A DNA stretch of 64,000 nt, from assembly GCF_001552215.1 (NCBI RefSeq), contig NZ_BCQT01000025.1, positions 1 through 64,000 of the forward strand, in the 5' to 3' direction. The notes beneath the pieces were generated by a model. The model was not told where the DNA came from and did not search any database. It worked only from the letters and a program-made list of their open reading frames with translations. The position numbers and the translations under genes were made by a program. This DNA comes from Actinomadura macra NBRC 14102 (lineage in GTDB: Bacteria; Actinomycetota; Actinomycetes; Streptosporangiales; Streptosporangiaceae). The stretch's first letter is position 1. Every line of letters starts with the position of its first letter. Of the stretch, positions 39,437 to 48,638 are shown piece after piece.

Positions 39437-41646
39437 CGGGGGGCGTGCCCGAGCTTGGCGGTCAGCTCCTCCAGCAGGCCGATCGCGGCGTCGGCGAGGA
39501 CGGTGCCGGGCGGGAAGATCGCCGAGGCGCCGGCGGCACGCAGCTCGTCGAAGTCCTGCGGGGGGATGACCCCGCCGACGACGATCACGATGTCCTCGCG
39601 GCCGAGGGCCGCGAGTTCCTCGCGCAGCGCCGGGACGAGCGTGAGGTGGCCGGCGGCGAGGGAGTTGACGCCGACGATGTGCACGTCGGCCTCGACGGCC
39701 TGCCGGGCGACCTCGCCGGGGGTCTGGAACAGCGGGCCCACGTCGACGTCGAAGCCGAGGTCGGCGAAGCCGGTCGCGATCACCTTCTGACCGCGGTCGT
39801 GGCCGTCCTGTCCCATCTTGGCGACGAGGATGCGGGGGCGCCGCCCCTCCGCCTCCTCGAACGCGGCCGTCGCGGCGCGCGCCCGCTCGATGCCTTCGGC
39901 CGGCCCCGCCTCGTCCCGGTACACACCGGAGATCGTACGGATCTGCGCGGCGTGCCGCCCGTACGCCCGCTCCAGCGCGTCCGATATCTCACCGACGGTG
40001 ACCTTGGCGCGGGCGGCGTCGATGGCGAGGGCGAGCAGGTTCTGCTCCAAACCGGGCGCGCGGGTGCCGTTCTCGGCGGCCTCGGCGGCGCGGGTCAGCG
40101 CGGACAGCGCGTCCCGTGCGGCCGTCTCGTCACGCTCCTCCCGGAGGCGGCGCAGCTTGCCGATCTGCTGCGCGCGGACGGCGGCGTTGTCGACCTTGAG
40201 GACCTCGATGTGCTGCTCGGTGTCCGGGCGGTACTTGTTGACGCCGATGACAGGCTGGCGGCCGGAGTCGATGCGCGCCTGGGTGCGGGCGGCGGCCTCC
40301 TCGATGCGCAGCTTCGGCAGGCCCTCGTCGATCGCGCGGGCCATGCCGCCGGCCCGCTCGACCTCGGTGATGTGGCCCCAGGCGCGGCGGGCGAGATCGT
40401 AGGTGAGGCGTTCGACGTAGGCGCTGCCGCCCCACGGGTCGATGGTGCGGGTCGTCCCGGACTCCTGCTGGAGGAGCAGCTGGGTGTTGCGGGCGATCCG
40501 GGCCGAGAAGTCGGTGGGCAGCGCGAGCGCCTCGTCCAGCGCGTTGGTGTGCAGCGACTGCGTGTGGCCCTGCGTCGCGGCCATCGCCTCGACGCATGTG
40601 CGGGCGACGTTGTTGAAGACGTCCTGCGCGGTCAGCGACCAGCCGGACGTCTGCGAGTGCGTCCGCAGCGACAGCGATTTCGGATTCTTCGGGTCGAACG
40701 TCTTCACCAGCCGAGCCCACAGCAGCCGGGCGGCGCGGAGCTTGGCGACCTCCATGAAGAAGTTCATCCCGATCGCCCAGAAGAACGACAGGCGGGGCGC
40801 GAAGGCGTCGATGTCCAGCCCTGCCTGGCGCCCGGCGCGGATGTACTCGACGCCGTCGGCGAGGGTGTAGGCCAACTCCAGGTCGGCGGTGGCTCCGGCC
40901 TCCTGGATGTGGTAGCCGGAGATCGAGATGGAGTTGTACTTGGGCATCCGCCGGGAAGTGAACGCGAAGATGTCGGAGATGATCCGCATGGACGGCGCGG
41001 GCGGGTAGATGTAGGTGTTGCGGACCATGAACTCCTTAAGGATGTCGTTCTGGATGGTCCCGGCGAGGGCCTCGGGCGCGACGCCCTGCTCCTGCGCGGC
41101 GGCGATGTAGAGCGCCAGGACGGGCAGGACGGCCCCGTTCATGGTCATCGACACGCTCATCCTGTCGAGCGGGATCCCGTCGAAGAGCTGCCGCATGTCG
41201 TAGATCGAGTCGATCGCGACTCCCGCCATGCCGACGTCGCCGGCAACGCGCGGGTGGTCGGAGTCGTAGCCGCGGTGGGTGGCGAGGTCGAACGCGACCG
41301 ACAGTCCCTTCTGCCCGGCGGCGAGGTTGCGGCGGTAGAAGGCGTTGGACTCCTCGGCCGTCGAGAACCCGGCGTACTGGCGGATCGTCCAGGGCTGGGT
41401 CGCGTACATGGCCGGGTACGGGCCGCGCAGGTACGGCGCGATGCCCGGATAGGTGTCGAGGAAGTCGACGCCGGCCAGGTCGTCGGCGGTGTAGAGGGGA
41501 CGGACGCCGATGCCCTCGGGGGTGTCCCACGTCTGCGCGTCGGGGTCCAGGCCGGTGGCCTCGGTGACGGCCCCGCGCCACCGTTTGGCGGCCTCGTCGG
41601 CCGATGGGGCGGCGCCGAGCTCGATCTCGGCGAAATCGGGGATCAT
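39433..41646 (-). CDS. mutB: Methylmalonyl-CoA mutase, large (catalytic) subunit
   Basis: The 737-residue B12 enzyme interconverts methylmalonyl-CoA and succinyl-CoA, the last step of propionyl-CoA use or, in reverse, a source of extender units for polyketides. The N-terminal substrate-binding TIM barrel is complete (PYLRGPYPAMYATQPWTIRQY, SGYHIQEAGATADLE, RTHSQTSGWSL). The C-terminal cobalamin domain has DGHDRG at 614-619, where His616 is the axial cobalt ligand, then GGVIPPQD. Its ATG overlaps the mutA stop (ATGA). It forms a heterodimer with MutA. Confidence 0.98.
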   Translation of the reverse strand: MIPDFAEIELGAAPSADEAAKRWRGAVTEATGLDPDAQTWDTPEGIGVRPLYTADDLAGVDFLDTYPGIAPYLRGPYPAMYATQPWTIRQYAGFSTAEESNAFYRRNLAAGQKGLSVAFDLATHRGYDSDHPRVAGDVGMAGVAIDSIYDMRQLFDGIPLDRMSVSMTMNGAVLPVLALYIAAAQEQGVAPEALAGTIQNDILKEFMVRNTYIYPPAPSMRIISDIFAFTSRRMPKYNSISISGYHIQEAGATADLELAYTLADGVEYIRAGRQAGLDIDAFAPRLSFFWAIGMNFFMEVAKLRAARLLWARLVKTFDPKNPKSLSLRTHSQTSGWSLTAQDVFNNVARTCVEAMAATQGHTQSLHTNALDEALALPTDFSARIARNTQLLLQQESGTTRTIDPWGGSAYVERLTYDLARRAWGHITEVERAGGMARAIDEGLPKLRIEEAAARTQARIDSGRQPVIGVNKYRPDTEQHIEVLKVDNAAVRAQQIGKLRRLREERDETAARDALSALTRAAEAAENGTRAPGLEQNLLALAIDAARAKVTVGEISDALERAYGRHAAQIRTISGVYRDEAGPAEGIERARAATAAFEEAEGRRPRILVAKMGQDGHDRGQKVIATGFADLGFDVDVGPLFQTPGEVARQAVEADVHIVGVNSLAAGHLTLVPALREELAALGREDIVIVVGGVIPPQDFDELRAAGASAIFPPGTVLADAAIGLLEELTAKLGHAPR

Positions 41647-43466
41647 CGTTTCACTCCCAGGTCGTGGAGGGTGGTCTCCAGCACCTCGATCGCGTCGCAG
41701 CCCGCGCTCAGGGTCGCGTCGACCCCCTCGTAGGTTCCCCTACCCGCGAGCCAGACCTTCATCGCGCCGGCGTCCCGCAGCGTCCGGGCGGCCTCGACGG
41801 CCCGCTCGGTGTACAGCGCGTCACTGGAGCACAGGCAGGCCACGGACGTCCCAGCCGTCCCGAACTCCTCGGGCGCACCGGTGACGGTCTCGATCCCGCC
41901 CGCCTGGAAGAGGTTGGCGGCGAAGGACGCGCGGGCGGTGTGCACGGCGACCGGCCCGAGCGTGGCGAGGAAGACCCGGGGGCGGGCCCCGGTGGACTCG
42001 GCGTGGGCGTCGGAGCGGTCGCGCAGAGCCTCGAAGTCCTGCGCGTAGGTGACGACGGGCAACCCGCCGCCGGGACGGGTCGGCGCGGGCTCTCGTTCCG
42101 GCAGCGTCTCGTCCAGGTTCGGGAACTCGCTGACCCCGGTCAGCGGGGCCTTGCGCCGCGCGATGTCCCGGCGGCGCCGCGCCCAGGTCCGCGCGAGCCG
42201 GTCGGCGATCAGGCCCGAGTCGAGGGCGGCGCCGTACCCCCCGGCCTTCTCGATCTCGGTGAACCATGCCCAGGCCGCCCGGGCCAGGTCCTCGGTGAGC
42301 CGTTCGGCGTACCAGGAGCCACCGGCGGGATCGACGACGCGGGCGAGGCTCGACTCCTCCATCAGGAGGGTTTGGGTGTTGCGGGCGATACGGCGGGCGA
42401 AGCCGTCGGGAAGGCCGAGCCGTGCGTCGAACGGCTGCACGGTGACGGCGTCCGCGCCGCCGACCCCGGCGGCGAAGGCCGCGACGGTGGTGCGGAGCAT
42501 GTTCACCCACGGGTCCCGCCGCGTCATCATCGCCGAGGACGTCACCGCGTGGACGCGGGCGGCGGTGCCGTCCGGCGCCCCGCTGACCTCGGCCACCCGC
42601 GACCACAGCCGGCGGAGCGCGCGGAGCTTGGCGATCGAGGAGAACTGGCCGGCGTTCACCGCGAGCCGGAACTCGATCTGTCCGAACGCCTCGGCGACCG
42701 AGAGCCCGGCACCCGTGAGGGCGCGCAGGTAGGCGACGCCGGAGGCGATGGCGGCGCCCAGTTCGTCGGCGTCACCGCCGCCCGCGTCATGGTGGACGGT
42801 GCCGTCCACGACGATCGCCCGCAGCCCGGGGAACTCGCGGACGCAGCGGACGGCAAGCGCCGCGGACTCGTCCAGTGACCCGGCGGTGCCGGTGCGCGCC
42901 TTGAGCCCGAGCGGGTCGGCGCCGAGGTTCCCCGCCGCGCCCGCCGCGTCGCCGCGCTCGGCGACCAGAGCGAGGAACGCCTCGGCGGCCTCGCCGGCCT
43001 GCTCCCCCGCGTCCAGCACGACGGGCGCGAGAGCGAGCAGAACGCCGCGCAGCGCCTCCGGGAGCGCGGCCACGGGCAGTCCCGCGCCGCCGACCTCCAG
43101 CCACACCGAGGTGGCGCCGTTCTCGAGGTCGGCGAGAATCGCGTCGCGGACGACCACCGGGTCGGCGCCGGCATGCCGCTGCCGCACGTCCCAGCCCGCC
43201 AGGCCCTCCCCCTCGGGGCGAACCTCACGGACGTACGGGGCGAGACCGGGGCGCCCGGGCGGAGCGTCGTCCCGGGTGTAGAGCGCCGCGACCGGCACGC
43301 CGTCGTACGACTCGCGGGTCAGCAGACCCTCGATCTCCGCAAGGGAGGTGTCGTCGGTCGCCGCGCCGGACTTGCGCAGCACCCCCTTCACCATCTCCCG
43401 CCACCGGTCGCGCTCAGCCGGGGGGAAAGCGGCGGCCAGTTCGAGTTCCTCAGGCGGCACCGTCAT
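41643..43466 (-). CDS. mutA: Methylmalonyl-CoA mutase, small subunit
   Basis: The 607-residue subunit has the same barrel plan as MutB but without the catalytic B12 ligand motif. The C-terminal half ends in a cobalamin-like domain (VFLATLGPVAVHTARASF, ACLCSSDALY) where DxHxxG is replaced. Substrate-loop residues of MutB (RTHSQTSGWS) are also altered (HAVTSSAMMTRRDPWVN). This is usual for the structural subunit of the heterodimeric enzyme. It is the first gene of the overlapping operon mutA-mutB-meaB. No methylmalonyl-CoA epimerase or propionyl-CoA carboxylase gene is nearby. Confidence 0.97.
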   Translation of the reverse strand: MTVPPEELELAAAFPPAERDRWREMVKGVLRKSGAATDDTSLAEIEGLLTRESYDGVPVAALYTRDDAPPGRPGLAPYVREVRPEGEGLAGWDVRQRHAGADPVVVRDAILADLENGATSVWLEVGGAGLPVAALPEALRGVLLALAPVVLDAGEQAGEAAEAFLALVAERGDAAGAAGNLGADPLGLKARTGTAGSLDESAALAVRCVREFPGLRAIVVDGTVHHDAGGGDADELGAAIASGVAYLRALTGAGLSVAEAFGQIEFRLAVNAGQFSSIAKLRALRRLWSRVAEVSGAPDGTAARVHAVTSSAMMTRRDPWVNMLRTTVAAFAAGVGGADAVTVQPFDARLGLPDGFARRIARNTQTLLMEESSLARVVDPAGGSWYAERLTEDLARAAWAWFTEIEKAGGYGAALDSGLIADRLARTWARRRRDIARRKAPLTGVSEFPNLDETLPEREPAPTRPGGGLPVVTYAQDFEALRDRSDAHAESTGARPRVFLATLGPVAVHTARASFAANLFQAGGIETVTGAPEEFGTAGTSVACLCSSDALYTERAVEAARTLRDAGAMKVWLAGRGTYEGVDATLSAGCDAIEVLETTLHDLGVKR

Positions 43467-43656
43467 GCCTGGATCGTAAGCGAGCGTCTTAAGCCCGTCT
43501 TAGAGCGGGTCCCGCTGACCAGAACCCCGGCGTACGAGCGGACCGAGAACGGGCGGCGGGATCGTGCCGGACACCCCGGAACGGCCTGTGGGGAAGGCGT
43601 TGCTAGAGTTCGGCCTAGCACGCCCCACCGGACCTTTGAAGAGGGAAGACGAACGC

Positions 43657-43866
43657 ATGTCGACTGGCAGCCACGCAGGGCGCCCCAAGTCCTGGATCGC
43701 CGTGGCCATCATCTTCATCGGTTTCGCCATCGGCGGCGTCGGCCTCGTCATGGGGCCGGACTGGATCGTCTTCGGCGCGGGCGCCGCGGTGACGGTGATC
43801 GGTGGAATCATCGCGCTGGCCGTCGACATCATGACCGACGTCGTCGTCGACGAGCCGCGGCAGTAG
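43657..43866 (+). CDS. Small HGxxPAAW-type membrane protein
   Basis: The 69-residue protein begins MSTGSHAGRPKSW and has two membrane helices separated by a short Gly/Pro-Asp turn (GPDWIVFGAG). It matches the plan of the conserved small actinobacterial HGxxPAAW proteins, here with HAGRPKSW. Function is unknown; in other actinobacteria relatives lie near respiratory or tryptophan genes. ATG at 43657 is preferred, with GAGGGAAGACGAACGC upstream. The next small membrane gene starts three bases after its stop. Confidence 0.8.
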   Translation: MSTGSHAGRPKSWIAVAIIFIGFAIGGVGLVMGPDWIVFGAGAAVTVIGGIIALAVDIMTDVVVDEPRQ

Positions 43867-43868
43867 CG

Positions 43869-44051
43869 GTGTTCGGCCGCCCGCCCATCGAGGAGCGCAT
43901 CGCCGCGCGGCAGCGGGAGCGGGGGCCGCTCAAGCCCGGCACCGTCTTTCCCCACGGCCCCGCCAAGATGCTGTTCTTCTTCGGGTTCGGCGTGGTGGTC
44001 GTCACCCACCTCATCGCGCTGTCGATGTACTTCTTCGTCCCGGGCCCCTGA
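43869..44051 (+). CDS. Small single-helix membrane protein
   Basis: The 60-residue product begins with a polar cytoplasmic segment (VFGRPPIEERIAARQRERG). A single strong helix follows (MLFFFGFGVVVVTHLIALSMYFF), and the protein ends VPGP. GTG at 43869 lies three bases after the stop of the preceding small membrane gene, so the two are cotranscribed and may act together. I do not recognise the family. Confidence 0.7.
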   Translation: MFGRPPIEERIAARQRERGPLKPGTVFPHGPAKMLFFFGFGVVVVTHLIALSMYFFVPGP

Positions 44052-44201
44052 ACCCCACCTCCTGAAACGCCACCTCCGGCGCGGCCCCAGACCCGGCAGC
44101 CGAGGCTCTGCCCTGTCAGGTGCGAACGGGACGAGGAGCACGTACGGTCGAGGGGAGGTGGCCGCCCGCGTCGCTTTCGGCCCCGATCCCGAGGTGGTGG
44201 G

Positions 44202-45302
44202 ATGACCCTGCGATTCGGCATCGAGGAAGAGTATTTCGTCGTCGATCCCGCCTCACGCGTGGTCGTTCCCCGCGCCGCGGCCGTCGTCCGCGCGGCGGGC
44301 CCGGCGCTCGGCGAGCGGGCCTCCACGGAGCTGGTCGACTTCCTCGCCGAGGCCAAGACCGCGCCGTGCGATGATCTGGACAAGCTGGAGGAGCAGATCC
44401 GGTCGATGCGTGCGGCGATGGCGGCGTCCGCGGCGGCCGAGGGCGTGCGCCTCGCCGCGACCGGGACGCCCGTGCTGGGCGATCTCGTCCCCGCGCCCAT
44501 CAGCCGCGGTGCCCGGTACGCCGAGAGCCTCGCGAAGTACCGGGGCCTGGACGACGAGCAGAGCATCTGTTCATGCCACGTCCACGTCGAGATGCCCGAC
44601 CGGGAGCGCGCCGTCCAGGTCAGCAACCATCTGCGGCCCTGGCTGCCGACGCTGCTGGCCCTCGCCGCCAACTCGCCATACTGGGCGGGCCGCGACACCG
44701 GCCACGCCTGCTGGCGGATGATGACGTGGGCGCGCTGGCCGGTGGCCGGCCCACCGCCGTTCTTCGAGTCCTACGCCCACTACGAGGAACTGATCGGGAC
44801 GCTCCTCGGCTGCGGGGCGCTGATGGACACCGGCACGATCTTCTGGGACGTCCGGCCGTCCGCGCGGCTGCCGACCGTCGAGGTCCGGCTGGCCGACGTC
44901 TCTCCGACCGCCGCCGACGCGACGGTGTTCGCCGCGCTCATCCGGGCGCTGGTGCAGGTCTCGGCCACCGCCGCGGAGGCGGGCGAGCGGGCGCCCGACC
45001 CGTCCCAGGAGCTGCTGCGCGCCGGGTACTGGCTGGCGGCGCGCGACGGCCTGTCCGGGATGGGCATGGACGTGTGCACCGGCCGGCCCGCACCGTTCCG
45101 CGAGCAGGCCGGCGACCTGCTCGCCCACGTCACGCCCGCGCTGCGCGACAGCGGCGACCTGGATCGCGTCACCGACGGCATGCGGCGGCTGATGACCGGC
45201 GGGACGGGCGCGGAGCGGCAGCGCGCCGCCTACCGCAGGCGGGGCCGGCTCACCGACGTCGTGGACGCCTGCATCCTCCGCGACACCGCCGCCTCGAACT
45301 GA
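44202..45302 (+). CDS. YbdK-type carboxylate-amine ligase (GCS2 family)
   Basis: The 366-residue protein opens with the hallmark FGIEEEYFVVD. It also has 'STELVDFLAEAKTAPCDDL', 'CHVHVEMPDRERAVQVSNHL' and ARWP, the ATP/metal-binding fold of glutamate-cysteine ligase family 2. YbdK of E. coli has weak glutamate-cysteine ligase activity. Since actinobacteria use mycothiol, another amide-forming role is more likely here. The gene stands alone between small membrane genes and a regulatory ATPase gene. Confidence 0.9.
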   Translation: MTLRFGIEEEYFVVDPASRVVVPRAAAVVRAAGPALGERASTELVDFLAEAKTAPCDDLDKLEEQIRSMRAAMAASAAAEGVRLAATGTPVLGDLVPAPISRGARYAESLAKYRGLDDEQSICSCHVHVEMPDRERAVQVSNHLRPWLPTLLALAANSPYWAGRDTGHACWRMMTWARWPVAGPPPFFESYAHYEELIGTLLGCGALMDTGTIFWDVRPSARLPTVEVRLADVSPTAADATVFAALIRALVQVSATAAEAGERAPDPSQELLRAGYWLAARDGLSGMGMDVCTGRPAPFREQAGDLLAHVTPALRDSGDLDRVTDGMRRLMTGGTGAERQRAAYRRRGRLTDVVDACILRDTAASN

Positions 45303-45497
45303 CACCCGGATCCGGACGTCTCGCCCCACCCCCGGCCTGCGCGTTTCCATCGACGCGACCGGGGTACCCGACCAGCGAGAACGGCGTTCACCCGACCCGC
45401 CGGGGACATGGCGCGGGGGCGGTATCGCGCCGACCGCCAGCGGCGCGTACGCTCGATCAGATGCACGTCAAGGCTGTCCGAACGGAGTGACGGCGCG

Positions 45498-46445
45498 ATG
45501 AAAGTCCAGCCCGGCCCCCCGGGCCCGCCGCTCGCCGGCCCGTTCGCCCACCCCGCGCTGCTGTACCAGGGCGAGGAGGAGTACCTCGCCGGCACCCTCC
45601 CCTTCATCCACGAGGGTCGCGATGCCGGTGAGCCGATCGCCGTGGCCGTTCCCCGTCCCCGTCTGGGGGCGCTGCGCGACGCGCTCGGCGACGCGGCCAG
45701 GGACGTCTCCTGGCTGGACATGTCCGAGGCCGGGCGCAACCCCGGCAGGATCATCCCCGGTGTGCTGCGCGCGTTCGCCGACCGGCACTCCGCCGGCCGC
45801 GTCCGGATCATCGGCGAGCCGATCTGGCCGGGCCGGTCGGCGGCCGAGTACCCGGCCTGCGCCCAGCACGAGGCACTGATCAACCTTGCGTTCGAGGGCC
45901 GCGGGGTGTCGATCCTGTGCCCCTATGACGTGGCCGGGCTCGACCCGGTCGCCATCGCCGACGCCCATGCCACCCACCCCGTCGTCATCGACCGGGACGG
46001 CGAGCGGGCGAGCGGCGACTACGCGCCTCACCGGGTCATCAGCGACTACAACCGGCCCTTGCCCGAGCCCGCGGAGGCGTTTCGGCTGGGCTTCGACCTG
46101 AACCGGCTCCCCCGGGTACGCGACTTCGCCTGCCAGTGGGCGGGGCGCCTCGGCCTGAGGCCGAACCGGGTGGGCGACCTGGAGATCGCCGTGAACGAGC
46201 TGGCCGCGAACTCGTGCCTGCACGGCGGCGGGTCCGGCACGGTGCGGATCTGGGCCGAGGACGGGCAGGTCGTCTGCGAGGTCCGGGACGCCGGGACGAT
46301 CACCGACCCGCTCGCCGGACGCCGCCCGGTGGCGATGAGCCCGCACGGCGGGCGCGGCATCCTGCTGGTCAATCATCTCGCCGACCTCGTCCGGGTGCAC
46401 ACCGGCGATGGCGGTACCGTCATCCGGATCTACATGCGGCTCTGA
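45498..46445 (+). CDS. MEDS-domain anti-sigma-type ATP-binding regulator
   Basis: The 315-residue protein combines an N-terminal MEDS domain (about 15-165; HPALLYQGEEEYLAGTLPFI, a pattern found in sensory proteins) with a C-terminal GHKL ATPase of the RsbW/SpoIIAB-like serine kinase type (NELAANSCLHGGG, RDAGTITDPLAGR, GGRGILLVNHLADLV). Such pairs are abundant in Streptomyces-like genomes and act in stress or developmental sigma-factor switching. No sigma or anti-anti-sigma gene is adjacent. ATG at 45498 follows GGAG. Confidence 0.88.
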   Translation: MKVQPGPPGPPLAGPFAHPALLYQGEEEYLAGTLPFIHEGRDAGEPIAVAVPRPRLGALRDALGDAARDVSWLDMSEAGRNPGRIIPGVLRAFADRHSAGRVRIIGEPIWPGRSAAEYPACAQHEALINLAFEGRGVSILCPYDVAGLDPVAIADAHATHPVVIDRDGERASGDYAPHRVISDYNRPLPEPAEAFRLGFDLNRLPRVRDFACQWAGRLGLRPNRVGDLEIAVNELAANSCLHGGGSGTVRIWAEDGQVVCEVRDAGTITDPLAGRRPVAMSPHGGRGILLVNHLADLVRVHTGDGGTVIRIYMRL

Positions 46446-46468
46446 TCAGCGTGCGATTCCGCGCACTC

Positions 46469-47404
46469 TCAGGGATCCAGCGCGCGGCCGATCCCCGCGA
46501 GGGCCTCGGTGAGCAGCCCGTCCCGCCCGGTGGCGGCGGCGTACTCGGCGAGCGTCGCGCTGAGGAACACCGCCAGAGTGCGCGCGACGCGCTCGCTCCG
46601 GGCCGGTACCGGCCCGTATTCCGCCAGGAACACCGCCCGGGCGTCGCCGGTGAAACCGGCGTAGGCGAGCGACAGGTCCACGCCCGGGTCGGCGAGGCAC
46701 ACGTCACCCCAGTCGATCACGCCGGCGGCCCGGCCGTCCGGGCGGAGCAGCAGGTGCCGGACATGCAGGTCCCCGTGGCACACCACGGGCACGCCGCCGG
46801 CCGCATCCCCCCTCCCTGCCTCGGCCAGGAGTCCGGTGACTGCGGCATCGGTTCGCCAAAGGCCCTGGGCAGCCAGGTTCCGGAGCCGTTCGAGCGCCAT
46901 CGAGGCCCGCTTCGCCACATCGGCCCGGCCCAGCGGGTCGTTCGGAAGATGGGGGCCGGCCTCCTCCGCGAGCGCCGGGTCGTGCAGGGCACGGAGGAAC
47001 GCGCCGGTCTCGGCGGCGACGCGCACGCGCCGCGCGTCCGGTGGTCTCACCTCCGCGAGCTCTCGGCCCGCGATCATCCGCCCGCCCCAGAACGGCCAGG
47101 GGAACACGGCCGAGGGCCGGCCGACATAGTGCGGCACGGGGACCGGCAACGGCAGCCGCGGTGCCAGGACGGGCAGAGCGGCGATCTCCCGTTCGACCCC
47201 CGGGACGGCGATCTCCCGGCGCGGGAACCGGAAGGCCCATGCGCCGTCCACGAGGAACACCGTGTTGTCCCAGCCGGCGGCGAGGCGCTCCACGGGCGCA
47301 CCCCGCAGGTCCGGGAACGCCTCGTCCAGCAGTCGCGCCACCGTCTCCGGCGTGATCTCACGTTCGGGGGCCCACTCCGGTGTCCCGTCCGGCCGTGGCG
47401 TCAT
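46469..47404 (-). CDS. Aminoglycoside-phosphotransferase-fold kinase
   Basis: The 311-residue protein has the APH kinase layout: 'WDNTVFLVDGAWAFRFPRRE' supplies the ATP-binding lysine-equivalent region, VVCHGDLHVRHLLL carries the catalytic Asp, and GVIDWGDVCLADPGVDLSLAY carries the metal-binding Asp. In classical APH enzymes the metal ligand after HGDLH is Asn (HGDLHxxN). Here His stands at that place, as in a subgroup of actinobacterial small-molecule kinases. Substrate unknown; resistance is not implied. ATG at 47404 gives the family length; the frame extends 24 codons further. Confidence 0.88.
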   Translation of the reverse strand: MTPRPDGTPEWAPEREITPETVARLLDEAFPDLRGAPVERLAAGWDNTVFLVDGAWAFRFPRREIAVPGVEREIAALPVLAPRLPLPVPVPHYVGRPSAVFPWPFWGGRMIAGRELAEVRPPDARRVRVAAETGAFLRALHDPALAEEAGPHLPNDPLGRADVAKRASMALERLRNLAAQGLWRTDAAVTGLLAEAGRGDAAGGVPVVCHGDLHVRHLLLRPDGRAAGVIDWGDVCLADPGVDLSLAYAGFTGDARAVFLAEYGPVPARSERVARTLAVFLSATLAEYAAATGRDGLLTEALAGIGRALDP

Positions 47405-47484
47405 GATGGCCAACGCTACCCGCGCCCCGGAACCGGCACAGGTGAGCGCCCCGCCGCCGCGCCCGCGCCACCCCATCCATTAGC

Positions 47485-47519
47485 AAAAGCAACTGCTTTT
47501 CCGCAAAATTCGGTAGTAT
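47485..47519 (+). promoter_or_regulatory. Palindrome and -10 hexamer upstream of the LysR gene
   Basis: AAAAGC-AACT-GCTTTT (47485-47500) is a perfect 6-bp inverted repeat. It is followed by TAGTAT at 47514-47519, eight bases before the GTG at 47527. A LysR autoregulatory site overlapping a leaderless promoter would look like this. The patch is strikingly AT-rich for the genome. Confidence 0.55.
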
Positions 47520-47526
47520 CACTACT

Positions 47527-48447
47527 GTGACGATGAACGTGGAGCGACTCCGCGCCCTGCATTCGGTCTCGGTGCACGGGTCGGTCGCGGCCGCTGCCGA
47601 GGCCCTGCACGTGACTCCGTCCGGGGTATCGCAGCAGCTCACCAAGCTTGAGCGGGAGACCGGCCACCGCCTGCTCGAACCCCACGGCCGGGGCGTGCGG
47701 CTGACCCGGGCGGGGCACGTCCTCGCCGAGCACGCGGCACGGATCCTTGCGCAGCTGTCGGCCGCCAAGGCGGCCCTCGACGGGCTGCGCGAGGACGTCG
47801 TCGGCCCCGTCCGGCTGGGCTCGTTCGCGACCGCCGGGCGCTCCCTCCTGCCCGCGGCGCTGGCCGTGCTGCACGAGCGGCACCCGGGTCTGTCCCCGAC
47901 GCTGCGCGAGGGAGAGGTGGACGTCCTGCTGCCCGCGGTCGTCCAGGGTGACCTGGATGTCGCGGTGATCGAGAGCTGGGACACCCTGCCGACTCCGTTG
48001 CCCGCCTCCGTGTCGCACCTCCCGCTCTCGTCCGACGCCGTGGACGTGGCGCTGCCGGCCGGGCATCCGCTCGCCCGGCGGCGCTCGGTCGACCTGGCCG
48101 GGCTGGGCGGGATGCGGTGGGCGGCGTGGACGGCGGGCGGCACCTGCGAGCGGCAGCTCGTCCAGACGCTGCGCGGGCACGATGTGGACCCGGTCATCGC
48201 CTGCAACACCGCCGACTACCCCACCCAGCTGGCGTTCGTGGCCGCCGGCCTCACCGCCGCGCTGATTCCCCGCCTCGGCCGCGACCCCGTCCCGGACGGC
48301 GTGCGGCTCGTCGCGACCCGGCCGGTCATCCGGCAGACGGTCCACGCGGTGTGGCATGACGGCGCGTCCCGCCCCGCCGTGGAGGCGTGTGTGGAGGTGT
48401 TGCGGTCGGTCGCCGAGCGGCTGTCGGACGAGGCGCCCACGTCCTGA
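47527..48447 (+). CDS. LysR-family transcriptional regulator
   Basis: The 306-residue protein has the N-terminal winged helix (residues 4-62; SVAAAAEALHVTPSGVSQQL, then LTRAGHVL) and the two-lobed effector domain. The divergent gene is the APH-fold kinase at 46469-47404, 122 bases away, which is the default target for a LysR protein. It probably starts at a leaderless GTG, since no ribosome site precedes it. Confidence 0.94.
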   Translation: MTMNVERLRALHSVSVHGSVAAAAEALHVTPSGVSQQLTKLERETGHRLLEPHGRGVRLTRAGHVLAEHAARILAQLSAAKAALDGLREDVVGPVRLGSFATAGRSLLPAALAVLHERHPGLSPTLREGEVDVLLPAVVQGDLDVAVIESWDTLPTPLPASVSHLPLSSDAVDVALPAGHPLARRRSVDLAGLGGMRWAAWTAGGTCERQLVQTLRGHDVDPVIACNTADYPTQLAFVAAGLTAALIPRLGRDPVPDGVRLVATRPVIRQTVHAVWHDGASRPAVEACVEVLRSVAERLSDEAPTS

Positions 48448-48638
48448 CCGCCGGCCGGTCCGGATGCGGTCGCGAGGCCCGAACGCCGACGGCGCCGTGG
48501 CGGTGATCAGGACGGGGCTGAGTGGGATGCCCTGGTAGGCGGCGGACATGCCGAGTCTTGACCCGTGCAACACGTGTAAGGGACACGGCGCGGGAATGAT
48601 CCGGGTCGCCCGGTCTCTCCCGATCGATGTGGGGAACG

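Noticed and set aside
46469..47404. APH-fold kinase as an antibiotic-resistance gene
   Set aside because: The fold is shared by many small-molecule kinases. There is no close resemblance to a known aminoglycoside enzyme that I can point to, and the metal site differs.
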